A stretch of DNA of 64,000 nt from an uncultured Bacteroidia bacterium (GTDB lineage: Bacteria; Bacteroidota; Bacteroidia; Bacteroidales; ML635J-15), in contig CACYQN010000006.1 of NCBI GenBank assembly GCA_902776565.1, positions 90,709 through 154,708 of the forward strand. Reading direction: 5' to 3'. Below the pieces are notes generated by a model. The model was not told the origin of the DNA and ran no database searches. It worked only from the letters and a program-made list of their open reading frames with translations. A program made the position numbers and the translations under genes. Positions 46,174 to 53,505 of the stretch are shown here, one piece after another (position 1 is the first letter of the stretch; each line of letters starts with the position of its first letter).

Positions 46174-46584
46174 TTAATATCCCATCTGATTCCATCCTCC
46201 TACCGAATCAATAAGGCTTGCCCCATCCGACAGGCTTACAGAAATCACTATCATAGCAATGGCGAACATCAGGATTCCGACTATCAGTCCGATAATTGCA
46301 CAGGTTTTACCCGCATTAACCTTGCCGAATGTGTTTTCGTCGTAAAGATCGCTGTTGCGTGTAAATTCCTTTTTGCTCTTTACTGCAAGAATTATTGCAA
46401 TAATCGCGAAAATTATACCCAAGATTCCACTGCAGCAACAGCAGGTCACAATCGACACTATTCCGAATGCGAGAATAAGGTTCGCATTAGGTGCCGGCAT
46501 TCTCAAATTACCCCGATTCTGTCTATCTGTCATAGGACTTTCGCCCGATGGCATTTCACCATTATGTTCAAATGTATATTCCAT
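46174..46584 (-). CDS. Small DUF4190-like membrane protein with CCCC motif
   Basis: 136 residues. A polar N terminus, then ILAFGIVSIVTCCCCSGILGIIFAIIAIILAV and, after a 25-residue loop, a second hydrophobic hairpin IGLIVGILMFAIAMIVISVSL. The GI(V/L)GI-rich pair of segments is DUF4190-like. The four consecutive cysteines may be lipid-modified or metal-binding (inference). One base separates it from the DUF2752 gene. Confidence 0.75.
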   Translation of the reverse strand: MEYTFEHNGEMPSGESPMTDRQNRGNLRMPAPNANLILAFGIVSIVTCCCCSGILGIIFAIIAIILAVKSKKEFTRNSDLYDENTFGKVNAGKTCAIIGLIVGILMFAIAMIVISVSLSDGASLIDSVGGWNQMGY

Positions 46585-46585
46585 A

Positions 46586-46873
46586 CTATATGAATTTAAA
46601 AATGTAGTTTACAAATATTATTATCACCTCTGCTATAAAGAAATATTTCAGCACTTTCTGCAATGCTATAGAATTGACTTTCAGGTTTATAACCAAAAGT
46701 ACCAGCAATATTATCATCGGAATTAGCGGCGGATACAACTTTATGCTTTCCCAGAAATTGCCTCTCAGCAGTTCGATTATCGACCGCTGCATTCCACAGC
46801 CCGGGCACTCAATTCCGAGGAAATGCTTTGTAGGACAAGGCAAAAGATGATGTTCAAGCCACTCTAAAAACAT
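46586..46873 (-). CDS. DUF2752 small membrane protein
   Basis: 95 residues with the DUF2752 signature CPTKHFLGIECPGCGMQRSI, then membrane helices to the end. Its two cysteines in CPGCG are invariant in the family; function unknown. It overlaps the end of the methionine sulfoxide reductase gene by 10 bases. Confidence 0.88.
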   Translation of the reverse strand: MFLEWLEHHLLPCPTKHFLGIECPGCGMQRSIIELLRGNFWESIKLYPPLIPMIILLVLLVINLKVNSIALQKVLKYFFIAEVIIIFVNYIFKFI

Positions 46874-47325
46874 TGCTGTACTATTTTTTCAAGAAATACC
46901 CTGTCGGTTTCGTCAAAAGTGCTGAGTTTTTCGCTGTCAATGTCAAGAACGGCAAACACTTCTCCGCTGCGGAACATCGGTACGACAATCTCGCTACGCG
47001 AAGCACTACTGCAAGCAATGTGACCAGGAAACTCCTCGACATCGGGGACAACAACAGACCGACGTTCCTTCCACGCCGTTCCGCAGACTCCCCGTCCGAA
47101 CTTTATACGCGTGCAAGCCAGCGGTCCCTGAAATGGGCCAAGCACAAGTTCTTCACCTACAACACGATAAAAACCAGTCCACCAGAAATGAAATGTCCCG
47201 TGAATAATCGCCGCTACATTTGCCATAAGAGCAATCTCGTCGTTTTCCGCCTCCGACAGTGCCTTTGCCTGAGCTACAAGCTCTTCATATTTTTGTTCCT
47301 TGTCAGTCATCGTGTCAAAGTTCAA
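46864..47325 (-). CDS. msrC: Free methionine-(R)-sulfoxide reductase (GAF type)
   Basis: 153 residues (148 if translation starts at the fifth-codon-later ATG, 47310). Single GAF domain with all fRMsr blocks: WWTGFYRV, GPFQGPLACTRIKFGRGVCGTAW, and FPGHIACSSASRSEIVVP, containing the three redox cysteines (ACT, VCG, ACS). Reduces free Met-R-sulfoxide with thioredoxin; fits an oxidative-stress role. The gene overlaps the MBL-fold lipoprotein gene by 11 bases. Confidence 0.93.
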   Translation of the reverse strand: MNFDTMTDKEQKYEELVAQAKALSEAENDEIALMANVAAIIHGTFHFWWTGFYRVVGEELVLGPFQGPLACTRIKFGRGVCGTAWKERRSVVVPDVEEFPGHIACSSASRSEIVVPMFRSGEVFAVLDIDSEKLSTFDETDRVFLEKIVQQCF

Positions 47326-48154
47326 TTATGAATGGTTCGGGAAAATGCATTCCTGCCAATGGCTTGTGCGAAGTCCTTGCAATTTCGAGCATTGCCTTTC
47401 TTGTTTCAGATGCAAGCGCCGGGTCGAAATCGTATGCTGCCGAAAATTCGGGATGTTCAACCTGCAAGGCCACAGCGTGCATAAGGTCGCCCACGACAAT
47501 GGCATCACCGATGTCGTACATTGTATGTCCGGGAGTGTGTCCTGGAGCTGCAATTGTTACGATTCCGTCAACAATCGTATCGCCAGCCTGAAAAGTTTCG
47601 CACCTTCCCTCGTATGCGAAAAGCATCTTTTCAACCATTTCGTTTTTATCCTTCAATGCGCCAATTGTCCATGCTTCCAATTCCAAGTCGGAAAAGTGCA
47701 ACTTTGCATTCTTGAAAACAGCCTCGCCTTCGGGAGAGAGAAGTCCACCGATATGGTCGCCGTGAAAATGGGTTATGCAGATGTCGGTTATCTCGTCTGG
47801 CAACACGCCTACAGAATCCAAGTTTGCGAGCAGACGACCATTGCGCGAAGCACCAAGTCCTGCATCGAAAAGCACAATCCTTTCACCACGCTCCTGCATG
47901 AAAACATTTATCGAAGCCTCAGCCGTTCCATCTGGCAAAATCTTCTTCAACAACTCATCGTCTTGCCCAGCAAATAGTTCGGCAGACATCTGCTGCTGGC
48001 AGTCCTGCATTGCAATTAGCGGTGCACTGCAGATTGTATCGGTTTCGGTCTTTGGTTCTTCAACCTGATTGTCAGCATTTTCATTGTTGGCACACGAAAA
48101 AACTAATGCAACAACCATCAACGACATTGCTATGTTTACGAGAATTTTTTTCAT
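47315..48154 (-). CDS. MBL-fold metallo-hydrolase lipoprotein
   Basis: 279 residues from MKKILVNIAMSLMVV; lipobox LVFSC. Metallo-beta-lactamase fold with zinc motif ITHFHGDHIGGL, further ligands in APGHTPGHTM and VVGDLMHAVA. Located outside the cytoplasm on a membrane. Substrate unknown (family members cut lactones, glyoxalase products, phosphodiesters). First gene of the transcript running through msrC and the two small membrane proteins. Confidence 0.88.
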   Translation of the reverse strand: MKKILVNIAMSLMVVALVFSCANNENADNQVEEPKTETDTICSAPLIAMQDCQQQMSAELFAGQDDELLKKILPDGTAEASINVFMQERGERIVLFDAGLGASRNGRLLANLDSVGVLPDEITDICITHFHGDHIGGLLSPEGEAVFKNAKLHFSDLELEAWTIGALKDKNEMVEKMLFAYEGRCETFQAGDTIVDGIVTIAAPGHTPGHTMYDIGDAIVVGDLMHAVALQVEHPEFSAAYDFDPALASETRKAMLEIARTSHKPLAGMHFPEPFIIEL

Positions 48155-48193
48155 ACGCACATTTTTTATTATTGTCCACAAAACTCTCTAATC

Positions 48194-48381
48194 GTCATTC
48201 CGCAACCTTTAGCTCACGCAGCGAAGCAAGTAAAACTGAGAGAACCTACTAAGGAACGTGTCGTGTGAACTCGTTTGTGCGGAATCTCCTTGATTAGTAT
48301 TACTATATGAGATTCCGCATAGTCGAACATTACAACGCTCCACGTTCCGTATCGCGTGTATGTTCTGACTTGTGGAATGAC
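48194..48381. repeat. Nested-palindrome intergenic element, copy C
   Basis: 188 bp, the longest copy, GTCATTCC to GGAATGAC. Same orientation as copy A; the left arm carries about 25 extra bases. Inner hairpin TGCGGAATCTCC / GAGATTCCGCA. Right arm CGCTCCACGTTCCGTATCGCG is nearly that of copy A (CGCTCCCCGTTCCGTATCGC). Confidence 0.8.
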
Positions 48382-48479
48382 GAACAAGGGAAATCATAAC
48401 ATTCTGAATTAATACAAATTGCTTAATATTGAACGATTTACAGAAGTATGTTATATCAGACAACGTTAATTAATAAATT

Positions 48480-49646
48480 TTAGAAACAATTCTTGAGGAC
48501 AACCAATATGTCATCGGCTTCCATTTTCTTGTATCCGCCACCCGGAATTGTCGATTTTGCAATCAAGGGCAACATTTCCTCCGTTGCACCGACCTCGCGA
48601 AGCGTAGATGGGATTCCAAGTTCGCGGAAGAACGATTCAAGAAAAGCAATTCCTTCAAGGGCAACCTGTTCATCGGTCTTGCCGTTTGCATCAACCTTCC
48701 AGATGTTCTTTGCGAAGCGAACGAACTTTGGCAAACCGAACTTATAAATATAGCGGTAGTAAGCCGGCGATATAATTGCTAGTCCTATTCCGTGCGGGCA
48801 GTCGGTGTATGCGCCAAGCTGATGCTCAATCATGTGAACTTCCCAGTCCTGCATCTTCGACAAGGCGAGAATCTTATTCAAACCCATTGTTGCACACCAC
48901 ATTATGTTGCTTCGTGCTTCGTAATCCTTTGGGTCAACAATAGCCTTGCGCGACGAATTTATCAGCGAAAGCATAACGCCTTCGAGCAGGTAGTCGCTTG
49001 TGCAGTCGTCGTCGCCTCCGAAATATTGTTCCATAAGATGCGAGAAAATATCGGCTATACCGCTGACCATCTGAATTTTAGGCACGGTGTAGGTAAATTC
49101 TGGATTCAGGATTGAAAACTTCGGGCATAGGTCGGGGAACGGAAAAACGCGACCAAGCTTCAACTTCTTGTCCTCGTTGGTAATTACCGAACCTGTATTC
49201 ATTTCCGAAGCGGTTCCAGTCATCGTAAGCACCGAAGCCACTGCTACAACCTTGTTCTCAATAGGTCCCTGCTGTTCCCAGTAATGCTCCCAAGCATCAC
49301 CATCGTAGTATGCCGAAGCTGCAATACCCTTGGAGCAGTCAACCACGCTACCGCCACCAACGGCAAGTATCAGGTCGATATTGTTTTCGCGCACAAGACG
49401 ACAACCTTCAAGAACCTGCGAATAGCGCGGATTTGAATTTATGCCAGCAAGTTCTGTAACCTTCTTGCCCGCAGCCTTCAACATTTCCATAATCTTGTCG
49501 TAAAGACCAGTTGCCTTTATGGAATTTTTGCCGTAAACGAGCAATATGTTACTGCCGAAATTATTAAGTTCTTCGGGTAAATGTTCAAGTGCAGTCTTTC
49601 CAAAATGAATCTTAGTGGGATTCTGGTATGTGAAATCGTAAATCAT
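48480..49646 (-). CDS. Iron-containing alcohol dehydrogenase (butanol dehydrogenase-like)
   Basis: 388 residues. Group III dehydrogenase: NAD(P) site LAVGGGSVVDCSKGIA, metal ligands in the GIADIFSHLMEQYF (Asp/His) and HMIEHQLGAYTDCPHGIGLAI (two His) blocks. Closest in pattern to BdhA/YqhD-type aldehyde reductases using NADPH. Likely disposes of reducing equivalents during fermentation. Confidence 0.93.
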   Translation of the reverse strand: MIYDFTYQNPTKIHFGKTALEHLPEELNNFGSNILLVYGKNSIKATGLYDKIMEMLKAAGKKVTELAGINSNPRYSQVLEGCRLVRENNIDLILAVGGGSVVDCSKGIAASAYYDGDAWEHYWEQQGPIENKVVAVASVLTMTGTASEMNTGSVITNEDKKLKLGRVFPFPDLCPKFSILNPEFTYTVPKIQMVSGIADIFSHLMEQYFGGDDDCTSDYLLEGVMLSLINSSRKAIVDPKDYEARSNIMWCATMGLNKILALSKMQDWEVHMIEHQLGAYTDCPHGIGLAIISPAYYRYIYKFGLPKFVRFAKNIWKVDANGKTDEQVALEGIAFLESFFRELGIPSTLREVGATEEMLPLIAKSTIPGGGYKKMEADDILVVLKNCF

Positions 49647-49676
49647 ATTGATATGTTTTATTAAGTTAATAGAATG

Positions 49677-49684
49677 CGAATATA
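49677..49684 (-). promoter_or_regulatory. Near-consensus -7 box for the alcohol dehydrogenase
   Basis: Reads TATATTCG on the minus strand, 30 bases before the ATG. The TTCG variant also precedes panC and nrdD. Confidence 0.4.
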
Positions 49685-49741
49685 ATGATTTTTTTCAAAG
49701 GCTATAGTTTTAATAATCTGATTTTTTGCCAACCATTTGCC

Positions 49742-49868
49742 GTCATTCCGTAAAGTAGAACGAACAGCATAAGGAACGTTGCTTGTGAGTTCACTTATAC
49801 GGAATCTCATTTGTGTACTAATGGGAGATTCCGCAGTATCGCGTGTATGTTCAGACTTGTGGAATGAC
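49742..49868. repeat. Nested-palindrome intergenic element, copy D (internally deleted)
   Basis: 127 bp with 10-bp inverted ends CCGTCATTCC / GGAATGACGG counted with one flanking base each side. Left arm nearly identical to copy A (AACGAACAGCATAAGG, GTTGCTTGTGAGTTC). The right arm lacks about 30 bases present in copies A and C between the inner hairpin and GTATCGCG. No gene lies in 49647-49974. Confidence 0.8.
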
Positions 49869-49974
49869 GGTCTTTTTATAACTTATTGATAATATAACCA
49901 TTACAAAAGCAGCAAAAAAACTGTTGAATACCCAACCATAGCCTTTTCAAATTTTCAGTTTTAATCCGCCACGA

Positions 49975-50955
49975 TTATCGCCCACATATTGCATAATTTT
50001 GACTTTCAGCCAGATACTCACGCAAAGCATCACCATATTCGGGAAATATATCAGCAACTCGCCCCTGTCCGCTTACAAACGGGTTTATATGACGTTTTTT
50101 TGCGTGAATTACCCTAGAATCAGGACTACCATCAATTCGTTCGATAGACGAATATGCTCTGAATTTGCGCCATTCGTTTGCAGAAAATTCCGTACTCATA
50201 AGTTTCTCTATCACAAACGATTCACCAAGATACAAATTGGCTTCCGTCATTATTCCACGCTGTATGCAGTCCTTGAGAAGTTCCGCCAGACGTTGCATTG
50301 AGTAACGGTCTTCGTCGGAAACATATATTTTTGAACATTGCAACGACAACTTTGCAAATTCCAAGGCTTTGTTTTTGTCGGCAAACATTATTTCCTGCTG
50401 ATTTTCCTCGTTGATACCAACAATAAGGTTGTCGTACAATTCTTCAGTCTTTTCGTAACTTGCCTGATGATAGTTTACGATATTGCCAATTGTATATTCA
50501 AGTCTGTCGGCAGATAGTCGCGGAGTGTCGTTATCAGCAATCGGATAAAGATGATAGTCAGCGACTTCGGATGTTTTCATCCCATATTTTTTTAGGCGTT
50601 GCTGTATCTCGACAGACTCTGCAATTATTTTCTCTGTTCCATTTTCGGTAGATTCCTGAGTAAGATAATCGCCATGCATAAAGTCGATTACGTGTGCAAA
50701 CGCTGGCGATGAAATGTCGTGCAACAAACCAGCAGTACTTTGGCGCACATCGTGAGTAAAATGCCATACAATCAAAGCCACCCCGACACTATGGGTATAG
50801 CGCGAATATTTTTCCAACCCATCGAAAAGCGGAAAACTAGTGTAGTCGCATCCGCAGTTCATACCTATGTCGTCGAGACGCAGCATAGCTGGAGTTTGAG
50901 ATATTTCCCTTATAAAGTCAGGAAAATCAATGGAATATAACTTATATAAATTCAT
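49975..50955 (-). CDS. HD-domain phosphohydrolase
   Basis: 326 residues from MNLYKLYSIDFPD; a start 12 codons upstream adds a hydrophobic, non-signal-like tail and is less likely. Metal-binding HD pattern: YSRYTHSVGVALIV (first His), GLLHDISSPAFAHVID (His-Asp), later Asp in SADRLEYTIGN. Similar in layout to dNTPase/HD hydrolases of the YdhJ type. Substrate unknown, possibly nucleotides. Stands alone next to the tRNA-Ala islet. Confidence 0.85.
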   Translation of the reverse strand: MNLYKLYSIDFPDFIREISQTPAMLRLDDIGMNCGCDYTSFPLFDGLEKYSRYTHSVGVALIVWHFTHDVRQSTAGLLHDISSPAFAHVIDFMHGDYLTQESTENGTEKIIAESVEIQQRLKKYGMKTSEVADYHLYPIADNDTPRLSADRLEYTIGNIVNYHQASYEKTEELYDNLIVGINEENQQEIMFADKNKALEFAKLSLQCSKIYVSDEDRYSMQRLAELLKDCIQRGIMTEANLYLGESFVIEKLMSTEFSANEWRKFRAYSSIERIDGSPDSRVIHAKKRHINPFVSGQGRVADIFPEYGDALREYLAESQNYAICGR

Positions 50956-50975
50956 TATTAATATATTTATCATTA

Positions 50976-51001
50976 CGAAAAAAGCGGCCAATCAGCCGCT
51001 T
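50976..51001 (-). terminator. Terminator next to the tRNA-Ala 3'-end fragment
   Basis: On the minus strand: AAGCGGC, 6-base loop, GCCGCTT, then a T-run. It directly follows the duplicated tRNA tail, as a second terminator follows the intact tRNA at 52147-52182. Confidence 0.75.
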
Positions 51002-51021
51002 CCTTCTGGTGGAGTATATCG
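51002..51021. repeat. Direct repeat of the tRNA-Ala 3' end (distal att-like site)
   Basis: CCTTCTGGTGGAGTATATCG, identical over 20 bases to 52182-52201, the 3' end of tRNA-Ala (acceptor strand, CCA and five downstream bases). The sequence diverges at once on the inner side, so no further tRNA is present here. Confidence 0.85.
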
Positions 51022-51104
51022 CTCTACATATTTCTTATTTATCAATGAGTTACGATTGTATGGTAACAAAATTGGCAACAAATTTAATGTCAGTTTTTCA
51101 GCCT

Positions 51105-51650
51105 TTAGGCTTGGCTTAACATATCGAAATACATTATTCGAGTATCTTTGCCTTCGTCCTTTTCTGTGAAAAACTTAAATCCTTGTTTCTGGTAGAAATC
51201 TGTAGCAGTACCATAAGAATCGACAGTAATGAAACGGCAACCAGCACTTCTGTCGCCAAAATTTTCGCGGTATTTGTTTTTTACAAACGAGATTATGAAT
51301 TCCCCGAAACCACCTCCTGCATATTCCTTTCCAACCGCAAGCCTGCCTATCTTTACTGCTGGATAATTTCCTTTGCGCTTCGAGTTTGGAACTTTGCGGT
51401 TTATTTTGTTCCATGTTTTTAGGTCAACATCGCGACGTATGCTGTCGTTGGACAATGTGAAGTATGCGACTGTTTTTGTCCGTGTTTCTATTATATAGGT
51501 AACTGCAAGTCTTTGCTTGTAGTATGCTACGGCATCGGACAAAAGGAAGTCGTCAAGGTCTTCATCGCCACTGTAAAACGGCTTTATTGTTGTCGTTTCG
51601 TTCAGCTTGCGAAGCCTCCAGTTGAAATCATCAACTCCCTTCAGGCTCAT
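51105..51650 (-). CDS. GNAT family N-acetyltransferase, possible toxin
   Basis: 181 residues. GNAT motif A is KIGRLAVGKEYAGGGFGEFII (in two blocks: KIGRLAVGKEY, AGGGFGEFI) with the acetyl-CoA loop, and motif B is ATDFYQKQGFKFF. The R-L-A-V...G-x-G-x-G pattern and short length resemble the aminoacyl-tRNA acetylating toxins TacT/AtaT, as does its tight pairing (4-base overlap) with a small upstream gene. Unlike those systems the partner is not an obvious ribbon-helix-helix antitoxin. Calling it a toxin is inference from context. Confidence 0.8.
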   Translation of the reverse strand: MSLKGVDDFNWRLRKLNETTTIKPFYSGDEDLDDFLLSDAVAYYKQRLAVTYIIETRTKTVAYFTLSNDSIRRDVDLKTWNKINRKVPNSKRKGNYPAVKIGRLAVGKEYAGGGFGEFIISFVKNKYRENFGDRSAGCRFITVDSYGTATDFYQKQGFKFFTEKDEGKDTRIMYFDMLSQA

Positions 51651-51826
51651 AGGGCATCCTTTATTCTGTCGTAAAACTTCTCCATCAGCCTGCGAATCCT
51701 GTCGCTCTCCCTTTTGCGAGCTCTCTTCATCGCTGCTGTGGGGTGTTCCTCGCGCTCCATCTCAAGCATAAAGCGTACGGCATCTTCGCCCCTGAGTACT
51801 GGTGTGTCTGCTATAGGTCTTGACAT
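51647..51826 (-). CDS. Small partner of the GNAT protein (possible antitoxin)
   Basis: 59 residues from MSRPIADTPVLRGEDA; four codons upstream is another ATG but the promoter at 51854 favours this start. N-terminal PIADTPVLRGEDAVRFMLEM looks like a substrate- or toxin-binding strand and helix; the C-terminal half (KRARKRESDRIRRLMEKFYD) is a strongly basic helix. It overlaps the GNAT gene by 4 bases (ATGA-type coupling). Small gene first, enzyme second is the usual order of toxin-antitoxin pairs. No DNA-binding fold is recognisable. Confidence 0.7.
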   Translation of the reverse strand: MSRPIADTPVLRGEDAVRFMLEMEREEHPTAAMKRARKRESDRIRRLMEKFYDRIKDAL

Positions 51827-51853
51827 AATCAGAAACAATTAAATTATCTTTTG

Positions 51854-51861
51854 CAAAGTTA
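51854..51861 (-). promoter_or_regulatory. -7 promoter box of the GNAT pair
   Basis: Reads TAACTTTG on the minus strand, 27 bases before the ATG at 51826, so the pair is transcribed from inside the islet. Confidence 0.55.
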
Positions 51862-51902
51862 AACAAAAAAATCCGTAATGCAAATATTTTTTCTTTATCA
51901 CT

Positions 51903-52030
51903 CTAATTGTCGCCTTGCATTGTACGCTCCTCGGCATATTCGAGCAGTTCCTTTGCTTTCGCCTTTGCAAGTTCTATACCCCCAACTCGTGCAGCATTTC
52001 ACCCTCGCCAGTCATCAGCAATTATGGTAG
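51903..52030 (-). pseudogene. Tail of a broken gene inside the tRNA-Ala islet
   Basis: On the minus strand the 31 codons ending at 51903 read VGGIELAKAKAKELLEYAEE and RTMQGDN, a helical charged C terminus with normal codon use. They are cut by an in-frame TGA at 51999-52001, before which the same frame continues ATIIADDWRG and then degenerates to A/T-rich sequence. It looks like the end of a lost gene; parent family not recognised. The rest of 52031-52146 is A/T-rich with repeats of CAAAAAT type and no gene. Confidence 0.5.
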
Positions 52031-52146
52031 CAATGATATTGTATTTGGGTAGCAAAAATATCAAAAAAATTACAAAAATTGCAAAAATATCACAAAATTG
52101 TAATATGCAAAAGTTATTGCTTTTGTGCTGATTTTTAATAAGATAG

Positions 52147-52182
52147 AAAAAAAATAAAAGGATTGCGAAGTTTTCGCAATCC
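52147..52182 (-). terminator. Terminator of tRNA-Ala
   Basis: 10-bp stem GGATTGCGAA / TTCGCAATCC with a 3-base loop and, on the minus strand, a long T-rich tail. Confidence 0.88.
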
Positions 52183-52201
52183 CTTCTGGTGGAGTATATC
52201 G
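52182..52201. repeat. Direct repeat at the intact tRNA-Ala 3' end (proximal att-like site)
   Basis: CCTTCTGGTGGAGTATATCG; exact partner of 51002-51021. It spans the end of the T arm, the acceptor strand, the discriminator base, CCA and five bases downstream. Confidence 0.85.
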
Positions 52202-52263
52202 GGGTCGAACCGATGACCTCATGGCTGCCAGCCATGCACTCTAGCCAACTGAGCTAATACCCC
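52187..52263 (-). tRNA. tRNA-Ala (anticodon GGC)
   Basis: 77 bases including encoded CCA. Acceptor GGGGTAT / ATACTCC contains the G3-U70 pair that identifies tRNA-Ala. D arm GCTC/GAGT, anticodon stem CATGG/CCATG around CTGGCAG with anticodon GGC, T arm ATCGG-TTCGACC-CCGAT. Its last 17 bases plus a few beyond are repeated at 51002. Confidence 0.96.
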
Positions 52264-52272
52264 AAGCCGTTA

Positions 52273-53496
52273 TTAATTCTTTGCAAATTTACCACTTATT
52301 TCTTTATCTCCACACGAAATTGTGTAAAAATAATTTCCATTGCCCAATGCGTTAACATTAATGCTGTTGTGCGAACCGCTCAAAACATCTTCCTTTACTA
52401 GAGAACCATTTACCGAGTAAATGCGGAGCGTTGCCTCTCCCATTTCTTCCATCTCGATGTTAAGAAAATCGGTAGTTGGATTCGGATATATGTTTGCCGA
52501 AATTATCTGACTTTCAACACAAACCTCATTTTCTCCATACCTTACAGCAAGTTTCTTTACTCCGCTTGCATTTGCATTGGTAATCATTTCAAGAATTGGA
52601 TAGTTGTCGTTGGCTGTCCAGTAGTTCAATGTGGTGGTTGTTGACGAAATTGGGAAATTCATCCCCATCATTGTCGACAATGCTTCGCCAAGGTTTATTG
52701 TGGCTGTTCCAAAATACATAGCAAAAAGGTCGTTCGTCAAAGTGCATTCGTTAATGTTTTGAAACTCACCACCTATTCTGTGCAGATACATATTGGTAAT
52801 GTATGTATATTGCCTGTTTTCACGAAGATACTCATATACACCCTGTAGCATCATATCGCCGGAAAGAGTCAGCGTTCCAGCCTCATCAAATGTTGAATTA
52901 TAGGTTACCTGCATGTCTATTGATACAGAATCGTATTCAGCTGTAACGAAACCATATATCATAGAACCTCCTTGTATAGCATTGAAAGTATTCTGCATTT
53001 CGCTTATATGCTTAAGATAGGAACCATGCGCTGTACTATTTTTCTCCGAGTTAAGCGCAGCGGGGAACTCTATTACCTCCATAGGTTCATCGAATTCAAG
53101 TTCCATATCGTCGTTGAGTCCCATTTGCGCCAATGCACCACTTATACCTAGACAAACAGCCTTTTCATCAGTAACTTTTATGTGCATACGCATTCCGTTG
53201 TCATCAGCAACAGAAAAAGTTTCATCTGTAAATTCGCCTTCAGTTCTAGGTTCATCATAGAAAGCAGTGTCAATCATATTGTAAGCCTCGAAAAGCGAGC
53301 GGAGCGAATTGTCCAGCACAAACGGATTGTTGACAATACTTGTTGTTGCCACAGAATCTGTCAAATCGTTAGCGACAACGTATGTATCTCTCACGGTGTT
53401 ACCTGTTCCGTAATAGTTGGAAGACGTAACAGTTACTTGCGCAAATGCAGTTGCGCATATTGCCACAAGGACAAATGCAGATAAAAGTCTTTTCAT
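52273..53496 (-). CDS. Secreted protein with T9SS sorting domain
   Basis: 407 residues from MKRLLSAFVLVAICATAFAQ, a signal peptide. A body of about 310 residues of unrecognised, beta-rich sequence is followed by a C-terminal type IX sorting domain (about 330-407: ISANIYPNPTTDFLNIEM, LRIYSVNGSLV, LGNGNYFYTISCGDKEISGKF). Secreted or attached to the surface through A-LPS-like glycan (family knowledge). It lies 9 bases behind a lipoprotein gene and its last codons contain the tRNA-Ala promoter box. Confidence 0.85.
   Translation of the reverse strand: MKRLLSAFVLVAICATAFAQVTVTSSNYYGTGNTVRDTYVVANDLTDSVATTSIVNNPFVLDNSLRSLFEAYNMIDTAFYDEPRTEGEFTDETFSVADDNGMRMHIKVTDEKAVCLGISGALAQMGLNDDMELEFDEPMEVIEFPAALNSEKNSTAHGSYLKHISEMQNTFNAIQGGSMIYGFVTAEYDSVSIDMQVTYNSTFDEAGTLTLSGDMMLQGVYEYLRENRQYTYITNMYLHRIGGEFQNINECTLTNDLFAMYFGTATINLGEALSTMMGMNFPISSTTTTLNYWTANDNYPILEMITNANASGVKKLAVRYGENEVCVESQIISANIYPNPTTDFLNIEMEEMGEATLRIYSVNGSLVKEDVLSGSHNSINVNALGNGNYFYTISCGDKEISGKFAKN
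52284..52291 (-). promoter_or_regulatory. -7 promoter box for tRNA-Ala inside the upstream gene's last codons
   Basis: Reads TAAATTTG on the minus strand, 20 bases before the tRNA 5' end. The same bases encode GKFAKN at the end of the T9SS protein. Confidence 0.55.
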
Positions 53497-53505
53497 ATCC
53501 AAATC

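Larger units (their letters stand above)
51002..52201. mobile_element. tRNA-Ala-associated mini-island flanked by 20-bp direct repeats
   Basis: A 1.18-kb segment between two copies of the tRNA-Ala 3' end. It holds a GNAT acetyltransferase gene, a 59-residue partner gene with its own promoter, and a broken gene tail, but no integrase. Each repeat is followed by its own terminator hairpin on the minus strand. This is the pattern left when a tyrosine-recombinase element integrates into a tRNA gene and rebuilds its end. Alternatives: remnant of a larger element, or of a duplicated tRNA. Confidence 0.6.
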
